49,522 bases of DNA from Pseudomonas sp. (GTDB lineage Bacteria > Pseudomonadota > Gammaproteobacteria > Pseudomonadales > Pseudomonadaceae), in assembly GCF_030684895.1 (NCBI RefSeq), contig NZ_JAUXXP010000043.1:1-49522 (forward strand), given 5' to 3'. Under the pieces are notes generated by a model. That model was not told the origin of the DNA. It was given only the letters and a program-made list of their open reading frames with translations, and searched no databases. Shown here piece by piece: positions 25,507 through 33,349 of the stretch (its first letter is position 1; each line of letters opens with the position of its first letter). Made by a program: the position numbers and the translations under genes.

Positions 25507-26207
25507 AACTGCGCGCGGTAATCGGCCTGCAACGCCGCATAACACTCGCAGGCCGCGCGTTCCAGCCCGGCGCGGTCAAGGATATTGATCTCGCCTCGGC
25601 TGTAGCTGATCAAGCCGCGCGCCTGCAACGCCGCAGCGGCAATCGATACACCACTGCGGCGCACCCCGAGCATGTCAGCGAGAAACTCATGGGTCAGGTG
25701 GAAATGATCGGCATGGGCGCGGTCATGGGTCATCAGCAGCCAGCGCGCCAGGCGCGGCTCGATTGCATGAAAATGCGTGCAGGCCGCGCTCTGTGACAAC
25801 TGCGCCAGCACCACATACAGGTAGCGTTTGAGCGAACGCAACAGCGCCGGGCTGCTCAGCAACTCCTGCTTGAACAACTGGCTGCTGATGCGCAAGGCAC
25901 TGCCGGAGCCCTGCACCACCGCACGCATGGGCGCCAGGCCGATGCCCAGAGCGAGGGTCGCACCGAGCATGCCTTCATTGCCGATCAGGCCCATTTCCAG
26001 CGGCTGATGCCCATCCAGGGTGGTGACCAGCGAGATAAAGCCGCTGAGGGGGAAGTACACATGGTGAATCGGCCGGTTGGCCTCATGCAGCACATTGCCG
26101 AAAACCAGGTCCACCGGTTCGCAGCTTTCAAGGAGTTGTTTGCGTTGTTTGGCCGGCAGCCCTTCGATCAGCAGGCTGAGGATATGCAGCGGTGCTTTAA
26201 CAGACAT
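25503..26207 (-). CDS. Crp/Fnr-family transcriptional regulator (copy 1)
   Basis: A 234-residue regulator with an N-terminal cyclic-nucleotide-binding-like barrel (IHHVYFPLSGFISLVTTLDG, about 47-66; GLIGNEGMLGATLALG, about 73-88) and a C-terminal helix-turn-helix (LTHEFLADMLGVRRSGVSIAAAALQARGLI, about 172-201). The cysteine cluster of oxygen-sensing Fnr/Anr is absent, and the cAMP-contacting arginine/serine pattern of Crp is not evident, so the signal is unknown. A closely similar gene lies 150 bases away on the same strand. The 3' end overlaps the stop of the GGDEF-EAL gene on the other strand. Confidence 0.9.
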   Translation of the reverse strand: MSVKAPLHILSLLIEGLPAKQRKQLLESCEPVDLVFGNVLHEANRPIHHVYFPLSGFISLVTTLDGHQPLEMGLIGNEGMLGATLALGIGLAPMRAVVQGSGSALRISSQLFKQELLSSPALLRSLKRYLYVVLAQLSQSAACTHFHAIEPRLARWLLMTHDRAHADHFHLTHEFLADMLGVRRSGVSIAAAALQARGLISYSRGEINILDRAGLERAACECYAALQADYRAQF

Positions 26208-26359
26208 TCACTTGTCCCGAGCACGACGCTTGCCAAAGAATGGCACGACAGCGGTGCCTGACGCTCTCGCCGCTGCAGTCTGCCTGAGCACCCGGCAAAG
26301 CTCTGTGCGCTACGGCACTCAAGCCACGCCATTAAATTGCTAACCGCGCGCGTAACAGG

Positions 26360-27088
26360 TTAGTGCGCCGGATGCGCCACTTTATAAGGCAGCAGGCGGT
26401 CTGTTTCGCGCTTGACCACGGCATAACACTCGCAGCTCAGGCGTTCGAGCTTGTCGCGATCCAGCACAGTGATCAGCCCACGGCTGTAATCGATCACACC
26501 CAGGCGGTGCAGTTTGCCGGCCGCCTCGGTAACGCCCTCGCGGCGCACGCCGAGCATATTGGCGATCAATTCCTGGGTCATGGCCAACTGGCTGCCGGAG
26601 AGGCGATCCAACGACAGCAGTAACCAGCGGCACAGCTGCTGGTCAATCGAGTGGTGGCGGTTGCACACCGCTGTTTGCGCCATCTGGGTAATCAGCGCCT
26701 GGCTGTAACGCAGCATCAACTGCAGCATGTCACCATGGCGGTTGAACTCTTCCTTGAAGCGCTTGCCGAGCACCCGGTAAGCACTGCCGGCACTCTGCAC
26801 AATGGCCCGGCTGGTGGTGCTTTCGCCGCCCATAAACAGCGCTACGCCAATCACCCCGTCATTGCCCACCACGGAAATTTCCGCCGAGGCGCCGCTTTCC
26901 ATCACATACAGCAGGGACACAATCGAGTCGGTGGGAAAGTACACATGCCGCAGCGTGTCGCCCGATTCGTAGAGCACCATGCCCAGCGGCATCTCCACCA
27001 GCTCAAGGTGCGGCAACAGGCGCTCCAGCACCTCATCGGGCAAGGTGGCAAGCAGATGGTTTTGTTGCGGATATGGGGCTGCGGACAT
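26360..27088 (-). CDS. Crp/Fnr-family transcriptional regulator (copy 2)
   Basis: A 242-residue paralogue of the neighbouring regulator, with the same order of features: LRHVYFPTDSIVSLLYVMESG (about 47-67), VVGNDGVIGVALFMGG and the helix-turn-helix MTQELIANMLGVRREGVTEAAGKLHRLGVI (about 174-203). Both copies end with a similar ILDRxxLERxxCECYA tail. It lacks the Fnr cysteines. The ATG at 27088 is preceded by GGAG at six bases; the GTG one codon earlier would be too close. Two adjacent copies suggest tandem duplication, with divergence since. Confidence 0.9.
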   Translation of the reverse strand: MSAAPYPQQNHLLATLPDEVLERLLPHLELVEMPLGMVLYESGDTLRHVYFPTDSIVSLLYVMESGASAEISVVGNDGVIGVALFMGGESTTSRAIVQSAGSAYRVLGKRFKEEFNRHGDMLQLMLRYSQALITQMAQTAVCNRHHSIDQQLCRWLLLSLDRLSGSQLAMTQELIANMLGVRREGVTEAAGKLHRLGVIDYSRGLITVLDRDKLERLSCECYAVVKRETDRLLPYKVAHPAH

Positions 27089-27336
27089 CACTGTCTCCGG
27101 TCTTCTTAGGCCTGTTGGCGATTGATATGCGCTCGCTACAGAGCCTTAACTGCACACGCCAGCATAAGCCAATCTGTTTTTTTGTCTGTACGCCATCGCA
27201 CAGACAGGCTCTATGCCGGGCAGTTAAAAACACGTAAGAATGGCCGCCAGTGCGCCCGCAAACGCGCACAAATGCAGCGTTTACAGCCGTTTCCGGCTAT
27301 CCTGGCCGGCCTCTTTTATGCCGCAGGATGACCCGA

Positions 27337-27870
27337 ATGAAAGCCCAGCTTGAAGAACTGATCAGCAAAATAAGCTCGGGCTGCATGCTGGCAGAAGAAG
27401 TCGCGCGCATCGCCGATGAGGCCGCTCAGGCCTACGCCGACCCGCAGGCATTTCTCGCCGCCAACCCGGACATCAATTTCGACGACAGCTTCCCAATCCC
27501 GCTGGGCGAATGGGTGGTGGTCGGCAGCCTGCCGGAAACCGTGCTGTTTCAGGCCGATAGTTATGATGCGCTGTTTCAGCAGATCGTCGACTCCTTCGGA
27601 CCAGAGGTGAGCTTTGTGCTCAAGCCCAAGCAACTGGTGAAAGTCGAGCCGCTGAAAGCGCTAAACCGCATCCAGGTGCAACTCGCCAGCCTCAGTCCGG
27701 AAACCAAGGGTTATGTCTTGCTGGATTTCAGCGAGCCGCTGGATGACGAGCTGCAAGCCGTACTGGTGTACAGCACAGACTTGGCGCGGGTGATGGAGCT
27801 GGCGGTGGAAGTCGGCATCTACGCCGCACCGGCCTATGAGGCGCTAAAAGCCGCGCAAAGCGAAGAATAG
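27337..27870 (+). CDS. Conserved protein of unknown function
   Basis: A 177-residue acidic soluble protein. Seen: an amphipathic N-terminal helix (MKAQLEELISKISSGCMLAEEVARIADEA in two parts), DINFDDSFPIPLGEWVVVGSLPE at about 46-68, and a C-terminal YGLxx-free helix ending YEALKAAQSEE. There is no signal peptide, membrane segment or metal motif. The ATG at 27337 follows AGGA and matches the point where codon-like composition begins; the longer frame crosses the promoter region. I do not recognise a domain. It is divergent from the second Crp/Fnr gene across about 250 bases and convergent with the anti-sigma gene. Confidence 0.7.
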   Translation: MKAQLEELISKISSGCMLAEEVARIADEAAQAYADPQAFLAANPDINFDDSFPIPLGEWVVVGSLPETVLFQADSYDALFQQIVDSFGPEVSFVLKPKQLVKVEPLKALNRIQVQLASLSPETKGYVLLDFSEPLDDELQAVLVYSTDLARVMELAVEVGIYAAPAYEALKAAQSEE

Positions 27871-27892
27871 AGGTGAGCAGGCAGCAGCAGAT

Positions 27893-28126
27893 TCAGCGCT
27901 GCTGCCGGCGCAATTCGGCAAGTTTGCTCGCCAACTCATCCAGCTCAGCGCTCTGCCCAGGCGGCAGTTGCCGTAGCACCGCCTGACTCAGGCGCATCTG
28001 GCGGATAAATCGTCGGCAGTGCTGACACATGGCCAGATGCATGCGCACGGACAGGCGTTTGCGCAGGCCCAGCTGACCATCAAGAAATTCACTGGAGTGG
28101 GCCACCAACTCCTTACAGCTCAACAT
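27893..28126 (-). CDS. Zinc-finger anti-sigma factor
   Basis: A 77-residue cytoplasmic anti-sigma-like protein with the zf-HC2 signature: C4 in MLSCKEL and the HLAMCQHCRRF motif (H31, C35, C38), the H-x3-C-x2-C zinc ligands. It has no membrane segment, unlike many anti-sigma factors, so any signal is probably sensed in the cytoplasm. Its ATG lies inside the end of the sigma-factor gene (seven-base overlap), the usual coupling of an ECF sigma factor with its inhibitor. It probably holds the upstream sigma factor inactive; this follows from family and position rather than direct evidence. Confidence 0.85.
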   Translation of the reverse strand: MLSCKELVAHSSEFLDGQLGLRKRLSVRMHLAMCQHCRRFIRQMRLSQAVLRQLPPGQSAELDELASKLAELRRQQR

Positions 28127-28731
28127 TGGCCGGTCTCCTCAAAATGCTCCAAGGTAGCAAAGACCTTGAGACGCGCGCGGTGCAGCAGCACCCGCACATT
28201 GGAGAGCGAGACCTGCAAAAGATTACAAATTTCCTCCAACTCCATGCCTTCACGTTCACGCAGGTGCAGCACGCTGCCCTGCATCTCAGACAGACTACCC
28301 AGGGTTTTCTCCAGGCATTCGCGCAACTCGTCCTCGGTCAGCAGCGCTTCCGGGGAGTCGTGATGCCAGGCATGCGGCGCCAGCAACCAATGGCCATCGG
28401 CGCTGAAACGCTCATCACCAATGCTGCCGTGGGGCGAGGGAATATCGTCGAGTAATACTTCGCGGCGATTGCCCTTGAGGCGGGTTTTCGCAGTATTGGC
28501 GGTAATGGTCAGCAGCCAGGTCTTCAGACTCGAACGGCCTTGAAAGCCATCCAGATTGCGCACTACAGCAAGCCAAGCGTCCTGCACCACCTCATCTGAA
28601 TTACGGCTGCCAACAATGGCAAAGGCCACCGCGCGCATTGCCCCCTGATAGGTGGCGACCAGCTCGCGGTAGGCCTTCTGCTCACCCGCCCGCAGACGAG
28701 TGAGCAGCGCCTGATCGGCCGGGTACTCCAT
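28120..28731 (-). CDS. ECF-type RNA polymerase sigma factor
   Basis: A 203-residue sigma factor. Region 2 is visible at about 12-80 (AYRELVATYQGAMRAVAFAIVG, DEVVQDAWLAVVRNLDGFQGRSSLKTWLLTITANTA) and region 4 at about 135-190 (LGSLSEMQGSVLHLREREGMELEEICNLLQVSLSNVRVLLHRARLK in parts). A long linker with PHAWHHDSPEALL joins them. The ATG overlaps the stop of the upstream KAS III gene as TGATG, and there is no clear ribosome site, so translation probably depends on re-initiation. The same order of genes occurs at PA3286-PA3284 in P. aeruginosa. Its target promoters are not known from this window. Confidence 0.92.
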   Translation of the reverse strand: MEYPADQALLTRLRAGEQKAYRELVATYQGAMRAVAFAIVGSRNSDEVVQDAWLAVVRNLDGFQGRSSLKTWLLTITANTAKTRLKGNRREVLLDDIPSPHGSIGDERFSADGHWLLAPHAWHHDSPEALLTEDELRECLEKTLGSLSEMQGSVLHLREREGMELEEICNLLQVSLSNVRVLLHRARLKVFATLEHFEETGQC

Positions 28732-29852
28732 CAATGCTTACGCAGGATCACGCTACCAATCGAATAACCGGCGCCGAACGAGCTGAGCACGCCCAGCGCG
28801 CCGCTCGGCAGGTCTTCCTGGTATTTGTGCAGGGCGATTACCGAACCGGCCGAGCTGGTGTTGGCGTAGGTGTCGAGAATCACTGGCGCCTCGCCTGGCT
28901 CGGCATCGCGGCCAAGCAGCTTGCGCGCGATCAGCAGGTTCATATTGAGGTTGGCCTGGTGCAGCCAGAAGCGCTTCACATCGCCGACGTTCAACTTGTT
29001 CTCGGCCAGGTGCGCGGCAATCAGCTCGGCAACCATCGGGCAGACATCCTTGAACACCTTGCGGCCTTCCTGGACGAACAGTTTGTCACGCGCGCCAACG
29101 CCCTCTTGCGCACAGCGGTTGAGGAAGCCGAAGTTGTTGCGGATGTTGTTGCTGAACTGAGTGATCAGCTTGGTGCCGACGATATCGAACTGGTAGTTCG
29201 AGGTGGCCTGATCAGCACGCTCGATAATCACCGCCGTAGCGGCATCACCGAAAATGAAGTGGCTGTCGCGGTCACGGAAGTTCAGGTGGCCGGTGCAAAT
29301 TTCCGGGTTGACCATCAAGATCGCGCGGGCCTGGCCCAGTTGTACGCTGTTGGCGGCCGCCTGGATGCCAAAGGTGGCCGAGGAGCAGGCGACGTTCATG
29401 TCGTAGCCAAAACCCTGGATGCCCAGTGCAGCCTGCACTTCAATCGCCACGGCCGGGTAGGCGCGCTGCAGGTTGGAGCACGCGACGATCACCCCGTCGA
29501 TATCGGCAGCGGTCTTGCCGGCGCGGGCCAGGGCGTCCTTGGCGGCGCCTACGGCCATCTCGCAGAGGATGCCCCACTCGTCATTGCTACGCTCAGGCAG
29601 GCTCGGCGCCATGCGCGCGGGGTCGAGGATGCCGGCCTTGTCCATGACAAAGCGGCTCTTGATGCCCGAGGCTTTTTCGATAAAGCCGCTGCTCGACTCG
29701 CTCAGCGCTTCCACTTCACCGCTGGCGATGGCGGCGGCGTTGTCGGCATTGAATTGCTGGACGAAGGCGTTGAACGACTCGACCAACTCATCGTTGGAAA
29801 TACTGTTTGCCGGGGTATAGAGGCCGGTACCACTGATCACGACGTTATGCAC
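28731..29852 (-). CDS. Beta-ketoacyl-ACP synthase III-like enzyme (PA3286-like)
   Basis: A 373-residue thiolase-fold enzyme that, by homology to P. aeruginosa PA3286, condenses medium-chain acyl-CoA from beta-oxidation with malonyl-ACP and so shunts it into fatty acid synthesis. Motifs: active cysteine in [14 protein letters not shown], histidine in [16 protein letters not shown], asparagine in [12 protein letters not shown], and the end [20 protein letters not shown]. The start is probably GTG at 29852 ([12 protein letters not shown]), with GAGGA six bases upstream; an ATG two codons earlier would sit on the ribosome site. It is the first gene of a coupled operon with the sigma factor and anti-sigma factor. 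Confidence 0.9.
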   Translation of the reverse strand: MHNVVISGTGLYTPANSISNDELVESFNAFVQQFNADNAAAIASGEVEALSESSSGFIEKASGIKSRFVMDKAGILDPARMAPSLPERSNDEWGILCEMAVGAAKDALARAGKTAADIDGVIVACSNLQRAYPAVAIEVQAALGIQGFGYDMNVACSSATFGIQAAANSVQLGQARAILMVNPEICTGHLNFRDRDSHFIFGDAATAVIIERADQATSNYQFDIVGTKLITQFSNNIRNNFGFLNRCAQEGVGARDKLFVQEGRKVFKDVCPMVAELIAAHLAENKLNVGDVKRFWLHQANLNMNLLIARKLLGRDAEPGEAPVILDTYANTSSAGSVIALHKYQEDLPSGALGVLSSFGAGYSIGSVILRKH

Positions 29853-30128
29853 AGTCATTCCTCTTGTTCTTCGCCGCAGGCAGCGGCCAATTATGCAATA
29901 CACCCAGGGCAGGCTAGGCCATGGGCAAAAAACGGCTGACAGGCTCAGCAAACTCGATCCATGAAACGTCCTGTTACGAGCCACGGAGTTTGCCACAGCC
30001 AGGGGGGCTTCGTCCGCTCAGCACGTCAGGCCAACTGCAACAAGCTGCCGGCTATTGAGGCAAAGATGCTCACAACGTGGCGCAAGGCACATCCCGCCAG
30101 CGCCCGCGCACTGGCGCTTGAGTAGCCT

Positions 30129-30163
30129 CACCCGTCCGGGTGATAGATGATTGTCGGACAATC
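30129..30163. promoter_or_regulatory. Two adjacent palindromes upstream of the secreted hydrolase gene
   Basis: CACCCG-TC-CGGGTG at 30129-30142 and GATTGTC-G-GACAATC at 30149-30163 are both perfect, six bases apart. The second has the TTGTCnGACAA shape of operators bound by GntR-family (FadR-type) regulators and ends at a TATAT that could be part of a -10 box. The hydrolase ATG is about 42 bases downstream. The rest of the 352-base gap back to the KAS III gene shows no gene. Confidence 0.5.
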
Positions 30164-30204
30164 TATATGCTCGCCTTTCCCTAATAACAAGAAAGGTTTC
30201 CGCC

Positions 30205-31278
30205 ATGCGCAAGCTGCTTTTATTGCTGGTGCTGAGTTTTGCCTCCCTGAGCCAGGCCGCCGTGGGCGTGTTCCCCGACAGCACCTTCCAGAATCTCGAC
30301 CACGGCCTGTACTGGTTCGGTTATGGCGACAGCTGGCAGAAGGCCGTGCCTGGCCAGAGCAACGCCTATTACGTGGCCAGCAAACCGACGCTGATTTATA
30401 TCCACGGCTGGCAGAATGGCTCGACGCAAAAGAAGAACCGCGAAACCTTCAACCGTAAGGATGCCGGCGGGCCGGACCTTGACTTGGCAAACGCCTGGCT
30501 CGCCGCCGGTTACAACGTCGGCGTGCTGTACTGGAACCAGTTCGCCGATGAAGGCGAAGTGCAAGACGCCGAAGCCAAGATCTGGACCGCCAGCGGCCCG
30601 CGCGCCATGCGCTGGCGCAACAGCAGCGGCGCTTACGCCACAGGCCCCAGTCAGTCGGCCGGCGATCTGCTGTTCAACAGCTATAAGGCCAACCTGGCTG
30701 GCTACAGCGGCAGCAATATCCGTATCGCCGGGCATTCTTTGGGCAACCAGATGGCCATCGTGCTGACCAAGAAGATCAGCGATGCGGTCAGCGCTGGCAC
30801 GCTTAACAGCAAGCTGCTGCCCAAGCGCGTCGCCCTGCTCGACCCCTTCTACTCCAACAACGCGAAAAGCTACCTGGGCAACAAGTGGGTCGGCGAAGTC
30901 TGCCGCACCTATGTCAGCGAGCTGAAAACCAAGGGCGTGATCTTCGAGACCTACCGCACCTCCGGGGCCAGCAGCACCGGCTTTATCGGCGACAGCAACA
31001 GCGGGCTGATGAACATGACCGCCTTCAGTGAGCTCAAGCCCTGGTACTTCGGCGCCACGCAGCTGACCGAGAAGCACAACGCCGCCGTGTGGCACTACCT
31101 GTGGTCATTCAGCAGCAACCCGCCACTGATTACCGGCACCAGTAATCAGGCCGCCTCGGCGAAAACCAGTGATAGCCGCATCACCACCCTGATGAATGGC
31201 AGCAAAAAACTGGTACACGACCAGGGCGCCTACACCAAGGAGCCGTCCGACGATAACTTCAAGGAAGCCAACCGCTGA
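30205..31278 (+). CDS. Secreted alpha/beta hydrolase (lipase-like)
   Basis: A 357-residue exported hydrolase. The signal peptide MRKLLLLLVLSFASLSQA is followed by mature AVGVFPDS. The oxyanion-side strand TLIYIHGWQNG (about 62-72) and the nucleophile elbow IAGHSLGNQMAIVL (S178) are clear, and D213 in VALLDPFYSNN is a candidate catalytic acid. The order resembles class II (pancreatic-type) and class III lipases, but the substrate is not evident. The ATG has AAGG upstream. Two palindromes in the promoter suggest tight control. A hairpin follows the stop codon. Confidence 0.8.
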   Translation: MRKLLLLLVLSFASLSQAAVGVFPDSTFQNLDHGLYWFGYGDSWQKAVPGQSNAYYVASKPTLIYIHGWQNGSTQKKNRETFNRKDAGGPDLDLANAWLAAGYNVGVLYWNQFADEGEVQDAEAKIWTASGPRAMRWRNSSGAYATGPSQSAGDLLFNSYKANLAGYSGSNIRIAGHSLGNQMAIVLTKKISDAVSAGTLNSKLLPKRVALLDPFYSNNAKSYLGNKWVGEVCRTYVSELKTKGVIFETYRTSGASSTGFIGDSNSGLMNMTAFSELKPWYFGATQLTEKHNAAVWHYLWSFSSNPPLITGTSNQAASAKTSDSRITTLMNGSKKLVHDQGAYTKEPSDDNFKEANR

Positions 31279-31284
31279 TAGCGC

Positions 31285-31310
31285 CGGTCCTGCCTTCGCG
31301 GGCAGGACCG
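31285..31310 (+). terminator. Hairpin after the hydrolase gene
   Basis: CGGTCCTGCC (31285-31294) pairs perfectly with GGCAGGACCG (31301-31310) across a six-base loop, six bases after the stop codon. No run of T follows, so termination may be weak. Confidence 0.55.
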
Positions 31311-31427
31311 CTGCCTCTGCATATCCGCCACCGCGACTTAAGGCGGCTTGACTATCCAGTCACAGCATGAAAAAACAGAGGCACGCAGGCGCCGCCCTGC
31401 ACTCCCCCGCTTCTGGATACCTGCTTT

Positions 31428-32039
31428 ATGGCCCTGCATACCTGGCTGATCTTTCTTACCGCAGTATTGGGCTTATCGCTGACGCCTGGCCCCAATGGCC
31501 TGCTCGCGCTTAGCCATGGCGCCTTGTACGGCCATCGCAAAACCCTGTTTACCGTCAGTGGCGGAGTACTCGGCTTTACCCTATTGATGGCCTTGTCGAT
31601 GCTCGGTATCGGCACCTTGCTGCAAGCCTCGGCGCAGGCCCTGAGCATTCTCAAATGGCTTGGCGGCGCCTACCTGATCTGGCTCGGCATTCAGCTCTGG
31701 CGCGCGCCGCCGCTGCACCTTGCGATGGCCGAGAAGGCCACCGAAACCGGCGCTTTCAGGCTGTTTCGCCAGGGCCTGCTGTCGGCCATTTCCAACCCAA
31801 AAGTGATCCTGTTTTTCGGCGCGTTTCTGCCGCAGTTTCTCGACCCGCGTGGCGACCTCTGGCTGCAGTTCGCCATCATGGCGCTGACCTTTGCGGTGGT
31901 CGAAGGCAGCGTCGAATACCTGCTGGCACGCATGGCCCATCGCGTTCGGCCCTGGTTGCAGCGCAGCGGCAAAGGCTTCAACCGCTGCTGCGGCGGCCTG
32001 TTTGCGTTGATGGGCGCAGCCCTGCCGATGACCCGCTGA
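31428..32039 (+). CDS. LysE/RhtB-family amino acid exporter
   Basis: A 203-residue inner-membrane exporter with about six membrane helices. The family signature LGLSLTPGPNGLLALSHGALYGHRK lies at about residues 14-38. ISNPKVILFFGAFLPQFLDP (about 120-139) is the second conserved block. Members export amino acids or homoserine lactones; the substrate here is not predictable. The ATG at 31428 has only a weak ribosome site (GGAT). The gene for a solute-binding protein follows 29 bases later and may be in the same operon. Confidence 0.9.
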   Translation: MALHTWLIFLTAVLGLSLTPGPNGLLALSHGALYGHRKTLFTVSGGVLGFTLLMALSMLGIGTLLQASAQALSILKWLGGAYLIWLGIQLWRAPPLHLAMAEKATETGAFRLFRQGLLSAISNPKVILFFGAFLPQFLDPRGDLWLQFAIMALTFAVVEGSVEYLLARMAHRVRPWLQRSGKGFNRCCGGLFALMGAALPMTR

Positions 32040-32068
32040 GCCGCTTACACCGCAAAGGATCTGCCCTG

Positions 32069-32797
32069 GTGCCCAAGCTGTTGCCTGCCCTGCTGTTGCT
32101 CACCCTGAGCTGCGCATCACCCGCCAGCGAGCGGGCGCTGCGCTTCGCGATCAACGACAGCTGGGCCATGCCCATGGTACGTATCGAAGACGGCAAGGCA
32201 GTGGAAGGCATTCTGGTCGACCTGCAACAACGCATGGCCGCCAAGGTTGGGCGCAAAGCCGAGCTGCTGGTGATGCCGCGTATGCGCGTGCAACACGCAC
32301 TGGATAGCGGCGACATCGATGTGCGCTGCTACGTCAGCCCGCACTGGATCAACAGCGGCCACTATCGCTATATCTGGAGCCTGCCCTTTATGACCCAGCG
32401 CGACGTGCTGGCAGGCATTAATCCCGAGCAACTGCAACCCGAGCAGCTGCTCAATGAGCGCCTGGGCACCGTCCTCGGCTTCGCCTATCCGCGCCTGGAA
32501 CCGCTATTCGCCAGCAAGCAGATCCAACGCGAAGACGCCCGCACCCAGGATCAGGTGCTGCTCAAACTCAGCGCCCGGCGCTACCGCTACGCCATCAGCA
32601 ACGAACTCTCGCTGCACTGGTTCAACCGCCATCAGCCGCCTGGGCAGAAGCTGCACCTGCTTAGCGAAGTGGCTAGCGACCCCATCGCCTGCATCGTCCG
32701 CGACGCCACAGACATCCCGACCATGGCCCTGCTGCGCGCCATGGTGCAGATGAAACAAGCTGGCGAATTCGACGACATACTCGCCCGCTACCGCTGA
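32069..32797 (+). CDS. Family 3 solute-binding-like periplasmic protein (first copy)
   Basis: A 242-residue exported protein with the fold of polar-amino-acid binding proteins. The start is GTG at 32069, giving the signal peptide MPKLLPALLLLTLSCASPAS; the cysteine makes a poor lipobox, so ordinary signal peptidase cleavage is more likely. The mature part shows LRFAINDSWAMPMVRIEDGKAVEGILVDLQQRMA in two parts (first lobe) and later LGTVLGFAYPRLEP. No permease or ATPase gene lies nearby, so it may not serve ABC import. Its frame overlaps a longer spurious one through the LysE gene. Confidence 0.75.
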   Translation: MPKLLPALLLLTLSCASPASERALRFAINDSWAMPMVRIEDGKAVEGILVDLQQRMAAKVGRKAELLVMPRMRVQHALDSGDIDVRCYVSPHWINSGHYRYIWSLPFMTQRDVLAGINPEQLQPEQLLNERLGTVLGFAYPRLEPLFASKQIQREDARTQDQVLLKLSARRYRYAISNELSLHWFNRHQPPGQKLHLLSEVASDPIACIVRDATDIPTMALLRAMVQMKQAGEFDDILARYR

Positions 32798-32837
32798 CCT
32801 CAAACCCTGCGCAGGCAACCGCCGATCAACCACGGGC

Positions 32838-32871
32838 TTGTCATGCCCCATATAGTTAGTTAGCCTAACAA
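32838..32871 (+). promoter_or_regulatory. Promoter and operator of the marR-MATE operon
   Basis: TTGTCA at 32838-32843 is a fair -35 box. The perfect palindrome GTTAG-C-CTAAC at 32859-32869 falls where the -10 box would lie (TAGCCT, 17 bases on). The TTAGTTAGCCTAAC pattern is a typical MarR-family binding site, so self-repression by the regulator directly downstream is likely. Confidence 0.6.
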
Positions 32872-32890
32872 AATATAACGGAGAGCACGT

Positions 32891-33316
32891 ATGCCGATCA
32901 CCGACAGCCTTAAACGCCTGCAATGGCACATGTGGCACCACTGGCGGCAGTACGCCCAGCACAGCGGCAGCATGGAGCTGAGCAACAGCGAGCTGGATTA
33001 CCTGTATGCCCTGATGTCCGCCGAAAACGGCCTGCGCCTGACCGAACTGGCCGAGCGCATGAGCGTCAGCAAGGCCAGCGCCAGTGCCATGGCCAGCAAG
33101 CTGGAAGCACGCGGTTACCTGCAGCGCCTGCCCTGCAGTGAAGATGGCCGCGCCATGCGCCTGCTGGCCACGGCCAAATCCAACGCGCTGGAACAGGAAG
33201 AGCGCGACGTCTACGTGCAAACCGCCGCCAGCCTTGAACAAAACCTCAGCCCTGAAGAAATGCAGCAGCTCAGCCAGTTACTGGCCAAAGCCTGCCAGAG
33301 CCTCGAAATCGGCTGA
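32891..33316 (+). CDS. MarR-family transcriptional regulator
   Basis: A 141-residue winged helix-turn-helix regulator. The recognition part LTELAERMSVSKASASAMASKLEARGYLQRLPCSEDGRA spans about residues 50-90, with the wing D-G-R-A. An N-terminal helix and the C-terminal LSPEEMQQLSQLLAKA helix form the dimer interface as usual in the family. The ATG follows CGGAGAG. A palindrome overlaps the promoter, and the MATE transporter gene follows 33 bases later, so it most likely represses an efflux operon and is relieved by a transported compound. The inducer is not known. Confidence 0.92.
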   Translation: MPITDSLKRLQWHMWHHWRQYAQHSGSMELSNSELDYLYALMSAENGLRLTELAERMSVSKASASAMASKLEARGYLQRLPCSEDGRAMRLLATAKSNALEQEERDVYVQTAASLEQNLSPEEMQQLSQLLAKACQSLEIG

Positions 33317-33349
33317 TACAGCCGCGCAACCGTTTACCCGTGAAACCTT

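Noticed and set aside
27184..27205. GTCTGT...ACAGAC hairpin beside a run of T
   Set aside because: The T run comes before the stem on the plus strand and would be A on the minus strand, so it does not make a terminator in either direction.
28734..29939. A 401-codon open frame opposite the KAS III gene
   Set aside because: A shadow frame; the synthase strand carries intact Cys-His-Asn motifs.
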